This document shows positions 21,357 to 33,015 of a stretch of DNA of 64,000 nt, in pieces. The translations under genes were made by a program, and so were the position numbers. The DNA is from Protopterus annectens (Eukaryota; Chordata; Ceratodontiformes; Protopteridae). The notes below the pieces were generated by a model. That model did not search any database and was not told where the DNA came from. It worked only from the letters and a program-made list of their open reading frames with translations. Positions within the stretch are counted from its first letter, which is position 1. Each line of letters starts with the position of its first letter. The DNA is taken from assembly GCF_019279795.1 (NCBI RefSeq), contig NC_056731.1:866353482-866417481 (forward strand), read 5' to 3'.

Positions 21357-23436
21357 CTGTGCCATGATCAGAACTCACCGTTTTGAACATAGCAGGGTGG
21401 TGGGGTCAGATTCAGCTGTAAGCAAATTTTACTGAGTTGGTAATTACTTCAGAAATAAAAATTATTTCTTTCATCCAAAAAAGCAATGCTTTTATCAGTG
21501 CAGACATCCCTTAAACAAAACTCCCTGTTCTGGGGGAGGTAGTATGTTGCTGTCATTTGCATCACTGAGCTGCAGTGCAGTCATGAAGGATATAATGGCA
21601 GTCCTGAATGCATTCTACACCTGATTGTCCTATTACAATTCTTTGAAAATCTTATTAAGAACTCTTAAAAGGGGATTGGCATATGGCCTTTTATATATAG
21701 GTAGCGTGTGAGATTTTTTTTCAGGCAGTTAAGATTAACAGACTAATTTTAATTTTATTTAATTTTCAATTGGATGGATATGTGCCAACCTTTCAGGGTA
21801 CAGACTATTGGGCATGTCCATAATATATCTTTACTTAGTTGTTATTACCCCAGAAGTTAAAGTTCATGTATATTTTCCGGAATTGGGAAGCCATTCTGCT
21901 ATTAGCTTTATACTTGACCACTACCACTTTACACTCATATGCAATGACTTCTATCAGGTAAAGCTGTGTATGTGTCTCAGATGGCACCATGTCATAGAGT
22001 TATGAAGCCCTGACTACATCCCAGACAACCTATAAATAACGAAGAACTGGTTAGGAAAATGAAATTGAAGTGGCCAATGACTACTTGCCCATCCTGAGGG
22101 GGAAAAAGGTGATATGATTTGCCGTGTCACCTGATGGAGGTCAGGGTATTGTAGGTTATGCGAGGACTGGGTGTGTGTTCCTTTCCAAGCAGTAACTTCC
22201 ACCTTAGCTAGAATCTGAACATGTGGAGGGGCATACATATGTCAGAGTATCAGATGGAGAGGTGCAGGTGATTTGCCACGGGGACTTGAGATAGGGCTGA
22301 AATTGGGAAAAAACAATGGCATCCTGAATGATGATCTCACATGACAGTCTCGCAGCATCGAGAATGGATGAACTGGTCAAGTCATGTGAGGAATGGTGGT
22401 CAGCAGACAGTGTGGAAAAATAATTTAAAATTGTGCACATATCCTTCTGTCTGAAATCAGCAACTAACTGTATTGTGCATCTGAAAACCATAACATAATT
22501 TTTGTGAGAAATTTTCTTTCTCTTTCAGCGGTTGATGTGCACCATCAGTGTGTCTCCATTCTGTTTTTGCAGTTTCCCAACAAACATGTATATTTCATAT
22601 TTTTCAGGCTAAAGATGCAGTGTATATCTGAATCGTGTCAGTTGTGTATATTTAAGAAATTGGAGCACTTTTGTTATCAGAGACCTTGATATTCTCGATC
22701 ATTTTAAATGTTATAGCAGAATGGCGGATTTTGTTTTCTCTGGCAGACTTGCACATATATGCATCATGCTGTCTGCTTGCACTAACAGCAACTAGCCCAT
22801 GTAGCATGTTATATATGGCAGCCATACAGGTGTATTGTTCTGAAAATGTTACAATATTTTGAAGCAGTATAGAGATATTGACATTTTTAGGCTGGGTCAC
22901 ATTCCATCCAGAGTGGCTATAATAAATACATTGATAGTCATTTTAAAATAATTGTATAGTTATTAATTCTCTTTTGCATAACAAATCTAAAACCTATAAA
23001 AAGTGTTAAGTGTATGACATTGTTTTGACTTTAGACTTTATACCTTTATTTATAAAGTAACAGTTTTATACTTTTTGGTCTACTTTCCGCCACCTTTTGT
23101 CTAATTGCGTATTTTCTAAATTCAGGTATCTTGCTTAATGTATAATGAGTAATGATAGTTTATATAAAGAAAAGTGAAATATCAGCTATAATGTTGCTTG
23201 CCAAAATCGGTACAAAATAAACTTGACAACCAAATTTGTTTGATAAAAGTGGATTTATGTAGTCCACGTCCAGCCTAAGGGAACAAAATTAATAATAAAA
23301 AATTGGCTGTAATACACCAGTTAAATGTAAAATTCCTCAAGATAATGGGCTTGGAAACAAAAAAAAAGTCTAGACAGAAGCTCTGGGATGGAGCAAAGGT
23401 TAGGGTTCGGAGGAATGTTTTAAGCTGAGTGTTTTT

Positions 23437-23439
<3 letters not shown>
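21357..23439. other. Unassigned intronic sequence
   Basis: About 2 kb of AT-rich sequence with no exon, RT motif or repeat that I can place. Short frames present have no family signature. Confidence 0.5.

Positions 23440-23531
<92 letters not shown>
23440..23531. repeat. (TG)n microsatellite
   Basis: About 46 uninterrupted TG units. Open frames across it are artefacts. Confidence 0.98.
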
Positions 23532-23532
<1 letters not shown>

Positions 23533-23893
23533 TCTTTGTGCATGTAGTGTGCATTTTTACATTGTAATGAATGGGAAATGTGGTCCATGTTTATTTTTTT
23601 TATTTTATTTAATACCTTTAAGATAAGCTGATGGTAGATTTGGGTTTAGAGGGGGTTGCTTCAAGTAGGATTGGGTGTTTGGGGCAGTGCAGTGTCTCTT
23701 TTTGTATATATAATGTGTGATAACATTTTAGCATGAATATGGTGGATTTAATAGTCTGATGACATGCTAAGGGTATAATTAAACTGTTGACGCTATAAGA
23801 TTGCAGATAAATGCTGATGGCAAGTTGAGCGTAGACAAGTAAAGATGCATCTACACAGCATACCTTTCTGCCACACTCTCCATTTTTAGAATT

Positions 23894-23894
<1 letters not shown>

Positions 23895-23963
<69 letters not shown>

Positions 23964-24003
23964 CACATACACACACACTCTCATGTGTGTGTGTGTGTGT
24001 GTT

Positions 24004-24039
<36 letters not shown>

Positions 24040-24057
24040 TATAAATGTATGTATATA
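23895..24057. repeat. Compound (TA)n(CA)n(TG)n(TA)n microsatellite
   Basis: TA repeats to 23959, an ATACAC/ACAC stretch, TG repeats, then TA again up to the inverted-repeat element at 24058. Confidence 0.95.
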
Positions 24058-24370
24058 GGTCTACTACAGATGATCAAACGTTTAAAACAACATTCATATG
24101 GCCGAGACGATATGATCGACGTTTCAAAAATTCAAACACCTGGAGAAAAAAAATAAAACAAAAATTCCTGAATATTTTTGCAGGAGGGGGGGGCAAGCTC
24201 CCCTGTACCCCCACACCCCCTGCTATTTAAATATACCAACTCTGAGATCGCAGTACAGCAAGGAAAATGTAAATGTTCCCGTTCCGCGGTGTACGTTTTA
24301 AAACTTTGATCATATGGTTTCAGCCATATCAAAGTCGAAGTTTTAAGATTTCGATCATCTGTAGGAGGCC
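24058..24370. mobile_element. MITE-like inverted-repeat element inside a TA microsatellite
   Basis: The ends are inverted: left ggtctactacagatgatc, right (reverse complement) gggcctcctacagatgatcg. Imperfect pairing continues for about 90 bases through a catatgg...tatgatc block. The interior has a G-rich/C-rich stretch (aggggggggcaagctcccc) and no coding capacity. TA repeats abut both ends, so it sits within or targets TA tracts. Its edge begins like that of 34404-34602 (g-ggtcta), so the two may be one superfamily. Confidence 0.7.
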
Positions 24371-24515
<145 letters not shown>

Positions 24516-24559
24516 TTTCTGTCATGCAGAAGCCCACAGCTAGCCTGACTTTCAGGTTC

Positions 24560-24660
24560 TTGCACCATCCTCCAGCTGGGGTAGACATCCACTACAGACC
24601 AACATCTGGACATCAGGGTATAAAAAAGGGTGTCAGCTGGGGCCATCGTCAGTTTTTATT
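24560..24660 (+). repeat. Possible solo DIRS-type terminal repeat fragment
   Basis: The series catctggacatcagggtata, then a short gap and gggtgtcagctggggccatc, follows the layout of the inner part of the DIRS ITRs at 52830-52890 and 47590-47637 (cagag..ggggtataaagg, then gtcagc..cgccat). No other DIRS sequence adjoins it. Confidence 0.35.
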
Positions 24661-24984
24661 TGTCTTGTTGTGTAATCCAGTGCTCCACAGTACAGTTCTT
24701 AACATTGTCAGCCTCTTGAATTAGCAGAGATTTAAGAAGCTTCAGATACTGTGTATATACAAAGTTTACACACCCTGTTAAAATGCCAGGTTTTTGTGAT
24801 ATAAAAAAATGAGACCACAATAAATCATTTCAGAACTTTTCCCACCTTTAATGTGACCTATAACCTGTACAATTCAATTCAAAACAAACAAATCTGTTAG
24901 GGGAAAAAATATAAAAAATAAAAAGCGTACAATACACTGGTTGCATAAGTATGCACACTCTTCAACTAATACTTTGTTGTTTGC

Positions 24985-25985
24985 ACTTTGTTGAAGCACC
25001 TTTTGATTTAATTACAGATTCAGTCTTCTTGGGTAGGAGTCTGTCAGCATGGCACATCTTGACTTGGCAATATTTTCCCACTCTTCCTTGCAAAAACGCT
25101 CCAAATCTGTCAGATTACAAGGGCATCTCTTGTGCACAGCCCTCTTCAAGTCACCCCACAGATTTTCTATTGGATCTGGGTCTGGGCCATTCCAAAGCTT
25201 TAATGTTCTTCTGGTGAAGCTATTCTTTTGTTGATTTGGATGTATGCTTGAGGTCATCATCATGTTGAAAGGTGAAGTTCCTCTTCATCTTCAGCTTTCT
25301 AGCAGACGCCTGAAGGTTTTGGGCCAAAAGTGGCTGGTATTTGGAACTGTTTATAATTCCCTCCACCTCGACTAAAGCCCTAGTTCCAGCTGAAGAAAAA
25401 AGCAGCCCAAAGCATGATACTACCACCACCATGCTTCACCGTGAGGATGGTGTTCTTTTGGTGATGTGAAATGTTGTTCTTGTGCCAAACGTACCTTTTG
25501 GAATTGTGGCCAAAAAGTTCAACCTTGGTCTCATCAGATCAGAACACATTTTCTCACATGCTTTGGGAGACTTGATGTATTGTTTTGCAAATTTTAGCCA
25601 GGCCTGGATGTTTTTCTGCAAATGGTTCCATCTTGCAACCCTACCCCATAGTCCAGACATATGGAGAATGTAGGAGATTGTTGTCACATGTAGTACACAA
25701 CCAGTACTTGCCAGAAATTCCTGCAGCTCCTTCATTGTTGCTGTAGGTCTCTTGGCAGTCTTCCTGACCAGTTCTCATCTCGTCTTTTCATCAATTTTGG
25801 AGGGACGTCCAGTTCCTTTCAACGTCCTGTTGTCCCATATTTTCTCCACTTTTTGATGACTGTCTTCACTGTGTTCCATGGTATATCCAATGCTGAGGAA
25901 ATTTTTTGTACCCTTTTCCTGACTGATACCTTTCAACAATGAGATCCATTTGATGCTTTGTAAGCTCTTTGTGAACCGTGGCTTT
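24985..25985 (-). pseudogene. Tc1-type transposase, frameshifted
   Basis: Tc1 transposases carry a paired-like N-terminal HTH and a DD34E catalytic core that cuts and joins the transposon ends. Reading the minus strand in three frames, the order is right: a degenerate N-terminus (25740-25985), a first-aspartate region readable around 25490-25540, the second-aspartate segment FQHDDDLKHTSK (25230-25265), and the DPDPIENLWGDLKRAVHK block holding the catalytic glutamate (25130-25190). The initiating ATG region is mutated and at least two frameshifts are present, so it is inactive. Confidence 0.88.
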
Positions 25986-26032
25986 TTCTGTATTAGGCAA
26001 CTGAGTAAATGTCAGGAAAATCCTACTAGGAC

Positions 26033-26213
26033 TAATTGTCTTTCAGCTTTTCCCAGTTAGGGGTCGCCACAGTGGAACTCCGGTCCGCTAATGATTGGCA
26101 GTGAATTTTTACGGTGTCAAGTTGCCAGCCCAGCACCCAGCCTTCAAAGAAGACACGCCCACACATGCTCACACCTACCTGCATGTCTTTAAATTCACTC
26201 GACCGCGGGAAGG
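26033..26213 (-). mobile_element. SINE inserted in the Tc1 element, with target duplication
   Basis: This is the same SINE 3' half as 6351-6520, in minus orientation (plus strand cagttaggggtcgccacagt). It is flanked by a 15-base duplication of the host transposon, aaatcctactaggac at 26018-26032 and aaatcctgctaggac at 26214-26228, differing at one base. Confidence 0.9.
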
Positions 26214-26556
26214 AAATCCTGCTAGGACAGCTGAACTTTATTTGGGGTTAATGAGAGTCTCTCTAATTGATGGGAGTTGTGTACCCAAGAAGTCTGAATA
26301 GTGTGATTAACTCAAGGTGCTTCAACAAAGTATTAATTTAAGGGTGTGCACGCTTATGCAACAAGTGTATTGTATGTTTTTTATTTTTTATATTTTTTCC
26401 CCTAACAGATTTGTTTGTTTTTCAGTTGAATTGTACAGGTTATAGTTCACATTAAAGGTGGGAAAAGTTTTTGAAATTATTTATTGTGGTCACACTTTTG
26501 TATATCACAAAAACCTGGCATTTTAACAGGGGTTTGTAAACTTTTTATATCCACTG

Positions 26557-26974
26557 TATATGTATAATACACACATATGCACCTACAATATGTACATATG
26601 TATCTACAGATGCAGACATACAAATGGCAAAGAATGATGAACAGTGCACAAGGAAAGCAAAGGGACGATAACGGTGTGAAAGAACTTGATTATTTAATTT
26701 AACCTGGGACATCCAGCTGGAATGACCCATTTTCAGTGGAGTCAAGGGGGGAAGCTCCAGTACAAAAAAGGACCTACAGATGGTTATATAGCAGACATAC
26801 TAACGCATAATATTTACATTAGGGTGAATGCAGGAAACTTGGAAAATGCCATATAATGTCTTAAGTACTGAAAGAGACAAGTTTATAAAATATCAAGATA
26901 TACAAACAGAAACTATAATGATTTAAAATAAATTCAACCAGATAGTTACAGTGGGAGTAGGAACAAATGTGCTA
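26557..26974. other. Unassigned sequence
   Basis: No recognised feature after the Tc1 end. Confidence 0.5.
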
Positions 26975-27190
26975 ATGAAAAAAGAATATGCCACCGATGC
27001 AGGTAACACCCATGTGAGTTACAGAAAGAGGCAGCCGTGTGGTACTTTGCAGGTAGAGAGCAGAACACTCTTGGCAAACATCAAAGACTGAAGCAAACTG
27101 GTATCTTGAACTGTAATTATGCCCTAAGTTATGAAAGGGCTCCATTACTATCACAGTTTTGCAAAATCTAAACCCTTGCAGAAATTAAAA
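26975..27190 (+). repeat. Dispersed repeat of unknown family, copy 1
   Basis: Alignable in the same orientation with 32795-33015. Shared order: atatgccacc/gtatgctacc, a gcagtt/gcagcc region, tcttggcaaacatcaaagact versus tcttgccaaatatcaaggact, aattatgccctaagttatga versus taagcatgccctgacatatga, and a closing gcagaaattaaaa/ggagaaattaaaa. No protein motif recognised. Confidence 0.6.
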
Positions 27191-28652
27191 AAAAGAAAAG
27201 AAACTGGATATGTGACTGCATGTGTATTTCTTAATACCATTAAGTCCAAAGCTAGTGAATCTCTAAAGCACGAAGAAAATACTTCTGAGTTGACATCCTT
27301 GCTCAAACTACCAGAAGCATTCCCAAAAGAACTAGACGTGGAAATCCACCCAGAAGTAGATAAAAAAAGAGGTAGCAACAGAAAGCTTAAAAAGCAAAAA
27401 AAAAGAATATAAATCTTGACTAGAAGAAAAAACTTTATGGTAGACTCCTTCTTATCCAGCCTCTCTTTAACCGGCCATCAAATTTCTGCAGTAGCTCTAG
27501 CAAAAGACAACAGAGAATAATAACACGTCTGCCTCCTTTGGGCTAAATAATGAATTTGAGTTTTAGACTACATATTCATTACAAAAATGCATACTAATAC
27601 AAATCCTGTTATTCTAGTTGATTTATAACCTACAAATGCTATTTTTATGCATTTTCTGATTAACCAGCCATTCGTTTATCCAGCCTAATGGTCCCAGCGA
27701 GACCAGATAAGAGGGAGTTTTCTGTAGCAGGAAGTGCAAAGAACTGCAGGAACAAACAAATATTGATCAATAGCTGATGGCACGAATGGCTAAAGAGAAA
27801 TAAACTTAAAAAACACAAGATGAAAGGCTACTGTGGCAGCTGAAAATGGTTAACTTGCGTATATGTTCTTTCATAAAGTCTGTAGAAAAAATAATAGCTG
27901 CTGACAGACCTAGGTTCTCCAATACAGAAATAGAAACTGTTGCATCTCTTGTTACAGCCTATGAATATTTACAGCTGAGTTTCTGCATCCTGAAAGACAC
28001 AATGTTGTGGTAAAGTTGTTATACTGTAAGGTATACAGAGATTACAGTATACAAGGAAATGTGGCATTAGAAACATGAACTACTACAAAATACTGAAAAT
28101 GAAGCAATGATCATGTGGGATCATCCAATACCAAAAGTTTAAGAAAGTAAAAGGAAGAAATGTGTATAGTCTAAATAAAAAAGGATATAAACAGCAGTAA
28201 TTATTGAAATATCAGTACTTGGCAACTGTAGTTTCCCATGTACTGAAAGTGTGCTGCCAAGCCCAGGTGGAGATGAGTGAGTCTTAATCAGGGAGTGTCT
28301 GTGGTTGAGGAGAAAAGACTAACAAAATAAAATTCACCTTTGGGTTGTTTTCAGGTGTGGAATGTTGTCCCATTGTCGTGAATGCTTATTCCTTGAGGGA
28401 GATTCTGATCAGGTTTGGCAATGCCTGGCCCCAGGAGGTACTCCTGGTTGGTTAGCTCTCTGGTGGTCATAGCTGTCATTCTCTAGGGGAGAGTGGTCAC
28501 TGCGTTTTAAGAAATAGACACTTAGTCCTTTTATTTTAGGGAATCTTTATTCGGCAGATGAGCACTGCTTTAATGAATGATTTATACTACAAAGTCAGTA
28601 TTATGTATTGCCAAGTAGATAGGCTGAGCTAAGCATTGGCTGTGCCTTTGTC
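27191..28652. other. Unassigned sequence
   Basis: A 93-codon Lys-rich frame (27131-27412) has no recognised motif. Otherwise nothing assignable. Confidence 0.5.
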
Positions 28653-28795
28653 GGTTCATAGATTCATAGATTAGTACTAGGCTAACTACCCTTGTGAGCC
28701 ATTTTAAGCCTAGCCATTTATCCCTTGTGAGATTCAAACCCTGCACCTTGTGTTTGTAAGGCAAACACCTTAACCATTAGGCCACCCTCCCAACC
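28653..28795 (-). mobile_element. tRNA-derived SINE with CR1-like 3' tail
   Basis: On the minus strand the element starts with a tRNA-like head: box A-like tggcctaatggttaagg (plus 28768-28784) and box B-like ggtttgaatctc (plus 28729-28740). The 3' end contains agcctagtac and then an 8-base-type repeat atctatgaatctatgaacc. The same tail closes the CR1-like LINEs in this window (for example 40210-40240 and 62215-62240), so the SINE appears to borrow CR1 machinery. Confidence 0.85.
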
Positions 28796-31079
28796 TGTGT
28801 GGTGTGGTGGGTGTAACTTAGGCGATTGGGCTGTATACTAGTTTTACCAGCAGTTGTGATGTTAGAGGTGTCTATTTCCAGTCTGATCTACCAGCCCTTA
28901 TCAGTAATTCAAATTGCTAAGCTAGAAATCATTATTTAATACAAAATAAAATGTATACATACAAAGTCTGTCTTAACCATAAATCATTGTGCAATCATTA
29001 TATTATATTATATATCCAGTTTGCTAAATTTGAGAACATGTCCTAATTTACACAACAATATATTATGTTCTGAATTACCTTAAATCAGAAAGTGTTTCTA
29101 GTGAGCACAGAGCTTGTATAAAAAAAGTTTGCTTTAAAGTTGTCCATTAGACCAACAGCACTCTGTGAAAAACGTGATTCATGTTCCTCAAATTTTTGCA
29201 TTTAAACCATGTGGGGAGGGATCCCATCTAACATTGTGGTGCTTTCAAACACATTTTTCTTCAGATCTGCCTCGTTGATGCAGTCTGTGATATATTGTGA
29301 AATTCATCCACAGAGTTATCAAGAGTTTGCCCAGAATATTAAATATATCAATAAAGTAATAAATCAGTAAAATGAACAAACCCAATTCCAGATACAAAAA
29401 GAAAAATGTAAATTAAAGTGCCTGATTCTGTATAACATCATTTCATGTTCTGTACCATGCAGTATAACCATGACTGTGTGCTGGGAGCCTAATAAGTATT
29501 CTCGTTAATGGGGTGGGTCAATATGGTATAAAGCAACCACTCGTAGTTTGGGGGACTGGTGAGGTGAAGTGTATGCAGAAGTATGGAGGGTCATTGTGGC
29601 AGGGAAGGTGCTGTGTCAAGAGGATAATGGCAAGGAGCATATACTCACAGGGCGAAAAAAAGGATGCAAAATGCATTAGGAAAGTAGTCAAGGTGGCTAG
29701 CTGGGGCTTTAAGCTTTTGAATCATCCCTGTCTTGGAACTTAGCTATGGACTAGTGCCCAGCTCCAAATTACACCAAAATGCAAAAAGTAAACCTGCCCC
29801 ACTGTGTTTTCGGTGGAGCTTTCATAGCTGGATGTGGGGAGTCCTTGGATTATAGTCTGGGCAGAAACAGGACTATGCGTGCACATACAGCTTTTGTATT
29901 TGAGAGGTATGTCCTAACTGTGGAAGGAAGTGTATCTAGGGTTGTCGCTGTCAATGATGGAACCATGCAGAGGACCACATGAGAACTGGAGTAACTGTGC
30001 CAAGTAAGCTGGCAGGACTTGGGAATCTGTGGGGTCACTCTAGTTGAGGTGGGCAGTGGAACAGATTGTGTCCTCGTGGGACAGAGGGCAGCAATCTAAA
30101 AAAACAATAAACAGGTATAAGGTTAAGCAAGATATCCTGGCAGTATGTTAAGAATACTCCCTAATGCTATCCTTAGTCCAAAACTGTAGTCGTGGCTGGG
30201 GAAGTAGGACTAAGTGTAGGGATCATAGTAAAAAAAATGGCAGACTCTAAATTGTAAGTGTAAAATTCCCCTCAAAATTTGGAGAGATGTCTATAGACCG
30301 AGGTTGTTTAGCGGCCATATGAAACACACTGGAATGGTATTTCCCTAAGATAGTAGTGACAGGGCTGGGGAAATGTGCAAGAAAACGGGCAATGAACAGA
30401 TTAGATCAACATGTCCTGGTCAACATTATAGTGATCTCATTTGCTCACCTTTTAGAAAACAGCTGTAGACCCAGCTGCGGGAGTGGAAGTGAGTTGAGGG
30501 ATCAAAGTAAAACAAAATCCTCATTGAACTTAGTGAAGAAAAGCCCCATTTAATATAGGAATGAAGGAGGATAAAAATGTAAATGGGTAGCGGCTATCAC
30601 CAAGGGGAAGTATTTTGATCCAAATAACGTCCAGTGGTAGGTGACCCTTTGGGTGTTAGGAAACAGGCTTGTCCATGTTATGAGGGTACAGGACAGTTTG
30701 ATTGGATAGAGGAGCCACAGATTGAAAATGGAAAGCCCAAGTGTAACATAAGGTTTCAGGTTGATAGGTGGAACTAGGGATCAGAACTAAACTCAGGGAG
30801 TTCCATACTGTGAACAAAACATTTATCAGCCATCTGGGATGCATGGGGGAAAATCCAGTATAGAATGCCAGCTAATATTATAGTACTGGAATGTACTAAA
30901 GTGCCATGGGAGTTTGTGAATTTCAACAATTAAGATACAGTACTGCAATGTAGTATAGTGCCATGGAGGTCTGAAAATCATTTCAATCACTATATCAATT
31001 AAGATACTGAACCACCTATGAAAGCAATGTCTTTACTGTTAACATATCAAAACTTACACTTCTTATTAACAGCTATGTC
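28796..31079. other. Unassigned sequence
   Basis: About 2.3 kb without a recognised exon or element. Small frames at 29513-29743 and 29779-29982 carry no motif. Confidence 0.5.
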
Positions 31080-32740
31080 CAAATAATTGTTAATCAAGTC
31101 AGTGCTGATCCTTGTGTTCACTAGAAATGGGGTTTTTAGGTTAGTCATGTTGAGTTTCAGCACTAGCATCAGAAATCCAGTGTTTGGTTGTTGGAGTTCA
31201 AGAAGATGTCATATGAGGGATCCTGAGAACAAAATTACTGGAAAATTAAAGCCTATGTTAGTGAAGCTTGAGATGATTGTAGTGTCTTTTATGGTCCCTG
31301 GGGTAGTGGGTTAGGTTGGAGATCCTTGTTTGAGGTGGGTCTGGTTACTTGTATAGTTAAAGTTTATGATCTAGTTTGTGTAAGTTCAGGATACAGCTTA
31401 TGGATTCTGCTGTGTTGAGACCCGGTGTCTTTCATGCTTGGAGTCATATCTGCCATTCTGATTCATTTTTCTCTAGTTTGACATTGAGATTTCTGCTAAG
31501 GTGTGTGCCTTCAATCTTATTGATGATGTGAAACTTAAAAAGTTGATGTCAGGGTTTTCCCTTAGCATGTTTAGTCAAAGATCGGTGAGAGTTCTGTACC
31601 AAGTGTCCAAGACATATCTGGCAATCCTGGTTTTGAGTTTGTTATGGTCTTCCCTACATAGACGTCCTGGCAGTGGGTGCACTGGGCTCAGTAAACTACC
31701 TTCTCAGTGTTGCAGTTTCCCTGTATTCTGCTTAAGTATTGTTTCTTGTTTGGGCATGTGAAGCTGTTTTGATTGTTCATAAATCTGCAGTAAGTACAAA
31801 GTGAATTGCTACATAGGTACCCCCTCTTGATGATAATCATGTGTGGGCTGTTAAAGGGTGTGCCATGTGACTAATGATGGTGTGGCCTTTCCTTAGCATA
31901 AACCTGGGTTGTTGTGGGATGATGTAGCTCAGGCTGTTATTTTCAGAGATGCTGCACCAGTGATCATTTGATTTCCTTGATACTGCTGTAATCCATGGTG
32001 TAGGTGAAGTTCATGCTGAGTCCCCAGTTGTTATCTGTTCCTAGTCTGTTGATATCTCTAAGGTTCCTCCGTGGGATGTGGTTCAGGTCTTCAGTGGTTG
32101 GGTCACTGGCCAGTTTAAGTTGTATAATAGGATTGAGGATCTATTTAAGTAGTTTCTGGCTGTATCCTCTTGCTTAGAAGTCTTTGTGAGTTATTTATAT
32201 TCTTGGCAAAATGCTCAAGTTCCTTCAAGACTCTTCCAATTCTCAAGCCTTGTGGTTTGATGTTTCTTTTCAGCCTGAATGGGTGTAAGCTTTCACTGTG
32301 GAGAAGGAGGTTAACCCTTGTGGACTTGTGATACAGATTATTGGAGAGTCGTCCTGTGTACAGATTCTTACTAATAGTCATATCTAAGAAAGAAGTTTAT
32401 TTCCTTGAAACTGTGATGTGTTGTAAATCTCAAGAAGCCAGTGAAATTGTGGATATGGCTGTAGAAGTTGTTTAGTTTGTCCTTGTTGCCATTCCAGATA
32501 ATGAAAACCTCATCAATAAAGCAGAAATAGCATCCCATGTGTTTGAAGTGTGGAGAGTCATACATGTGCTTGGATTCCCACTTTCCAAGTGCTGTGTTTG
32601 TGAGGATGGATGCCATAGTGGCATCCATAGTGATGCCTGTGGTTTGGTGAAGATATTGATCTCCAAAATGAAAGTAGTACTGAAAGCAGAAAAGTTATAC
32701 AGCATCAAGACATGCAAACAGCATGTGTAATAATAACAAG
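31080..32740 (-). pseudogene. Penelope-like element with RT and GIY-YIG endonuclease remnants
   Basis: On the minus strand the RT comes first. An ATMASILTNTALGKWES segment corresponds to the MGTxxAPxxAN-like RT motif, and CYFCFIDEVFIIWNG holds the degenerate catalytic box, normally YIDDIFIIW (32480-32620). LLLHSESLHPFRLKRNI follows in the thumb region (32250-32320). The linker runs to a GIY-YIG core at 31640-31700 (CTHCQDVYVGKTIT). One catalytic aspartate is replaced (IDE), and stops split the frame, so it is dead. Penelope-like elements insert with help of this endonuclease. Confidence 0.82.
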
Positions 32741-32794
32741 CAGGTAATTTAATAGCAGTAAGAGGAATTGGGCAAGTAAAAAAAAAAAATCTGA

Positions 32795-33015
32795 GCATAC
32801 ATAAGTATGCTACCAATACAGTTAACTGCATATGAATTGCGGAAGGAAGCAGTTCTGGGTACATCATAGTTGCTGAAGAGCTATCTTGCCAAATATCAAG
32901 GACTGTAAAATTACTGAGTTCGTGAACTTTAAGCATGCCCTGACATATGAATATGGTCCATTTTTGCCATGTTACTAAATACCCTAAACATTTGGAGAAA
33001 TTAAAAATGACACAA
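32795..33015 (+). repeat. Dispersed repeat of unknown family, copy 2
   Basis: Pairs with 26975-27190 in the same orientation. It lies directly beside the Penelope RT end, so it may belong to a Penelope terminus, but copy 1 has no such neighbour. Confidence 0.6.

Larger units (their letters stand above)
24749..26556 (-). mobile_element. Tc1/mariner transposon
   Basis: Terminal inverted repeats of about 220 bases are visible: the right end (reverse complement cagtggatataaaaagttta) matches the left end ctgtgtatatacaaagttta and the shared block gttaaaatgccaggtttttg extends inward. The element is bounded by TA on both sides (24747-24748 and 26557-26558), the standard Tc1/mariner target. It encodes a broken minus-strand transposase and is interrupted by a SINE at 26033-26213. 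Confidence 0.92.

Noticed and set aside
27131..27412. 93-codon Lys/Glu-rich frame as a possible exon
   Set aside because: No splice context or family similarity recognised; composition follows the A-rich background.
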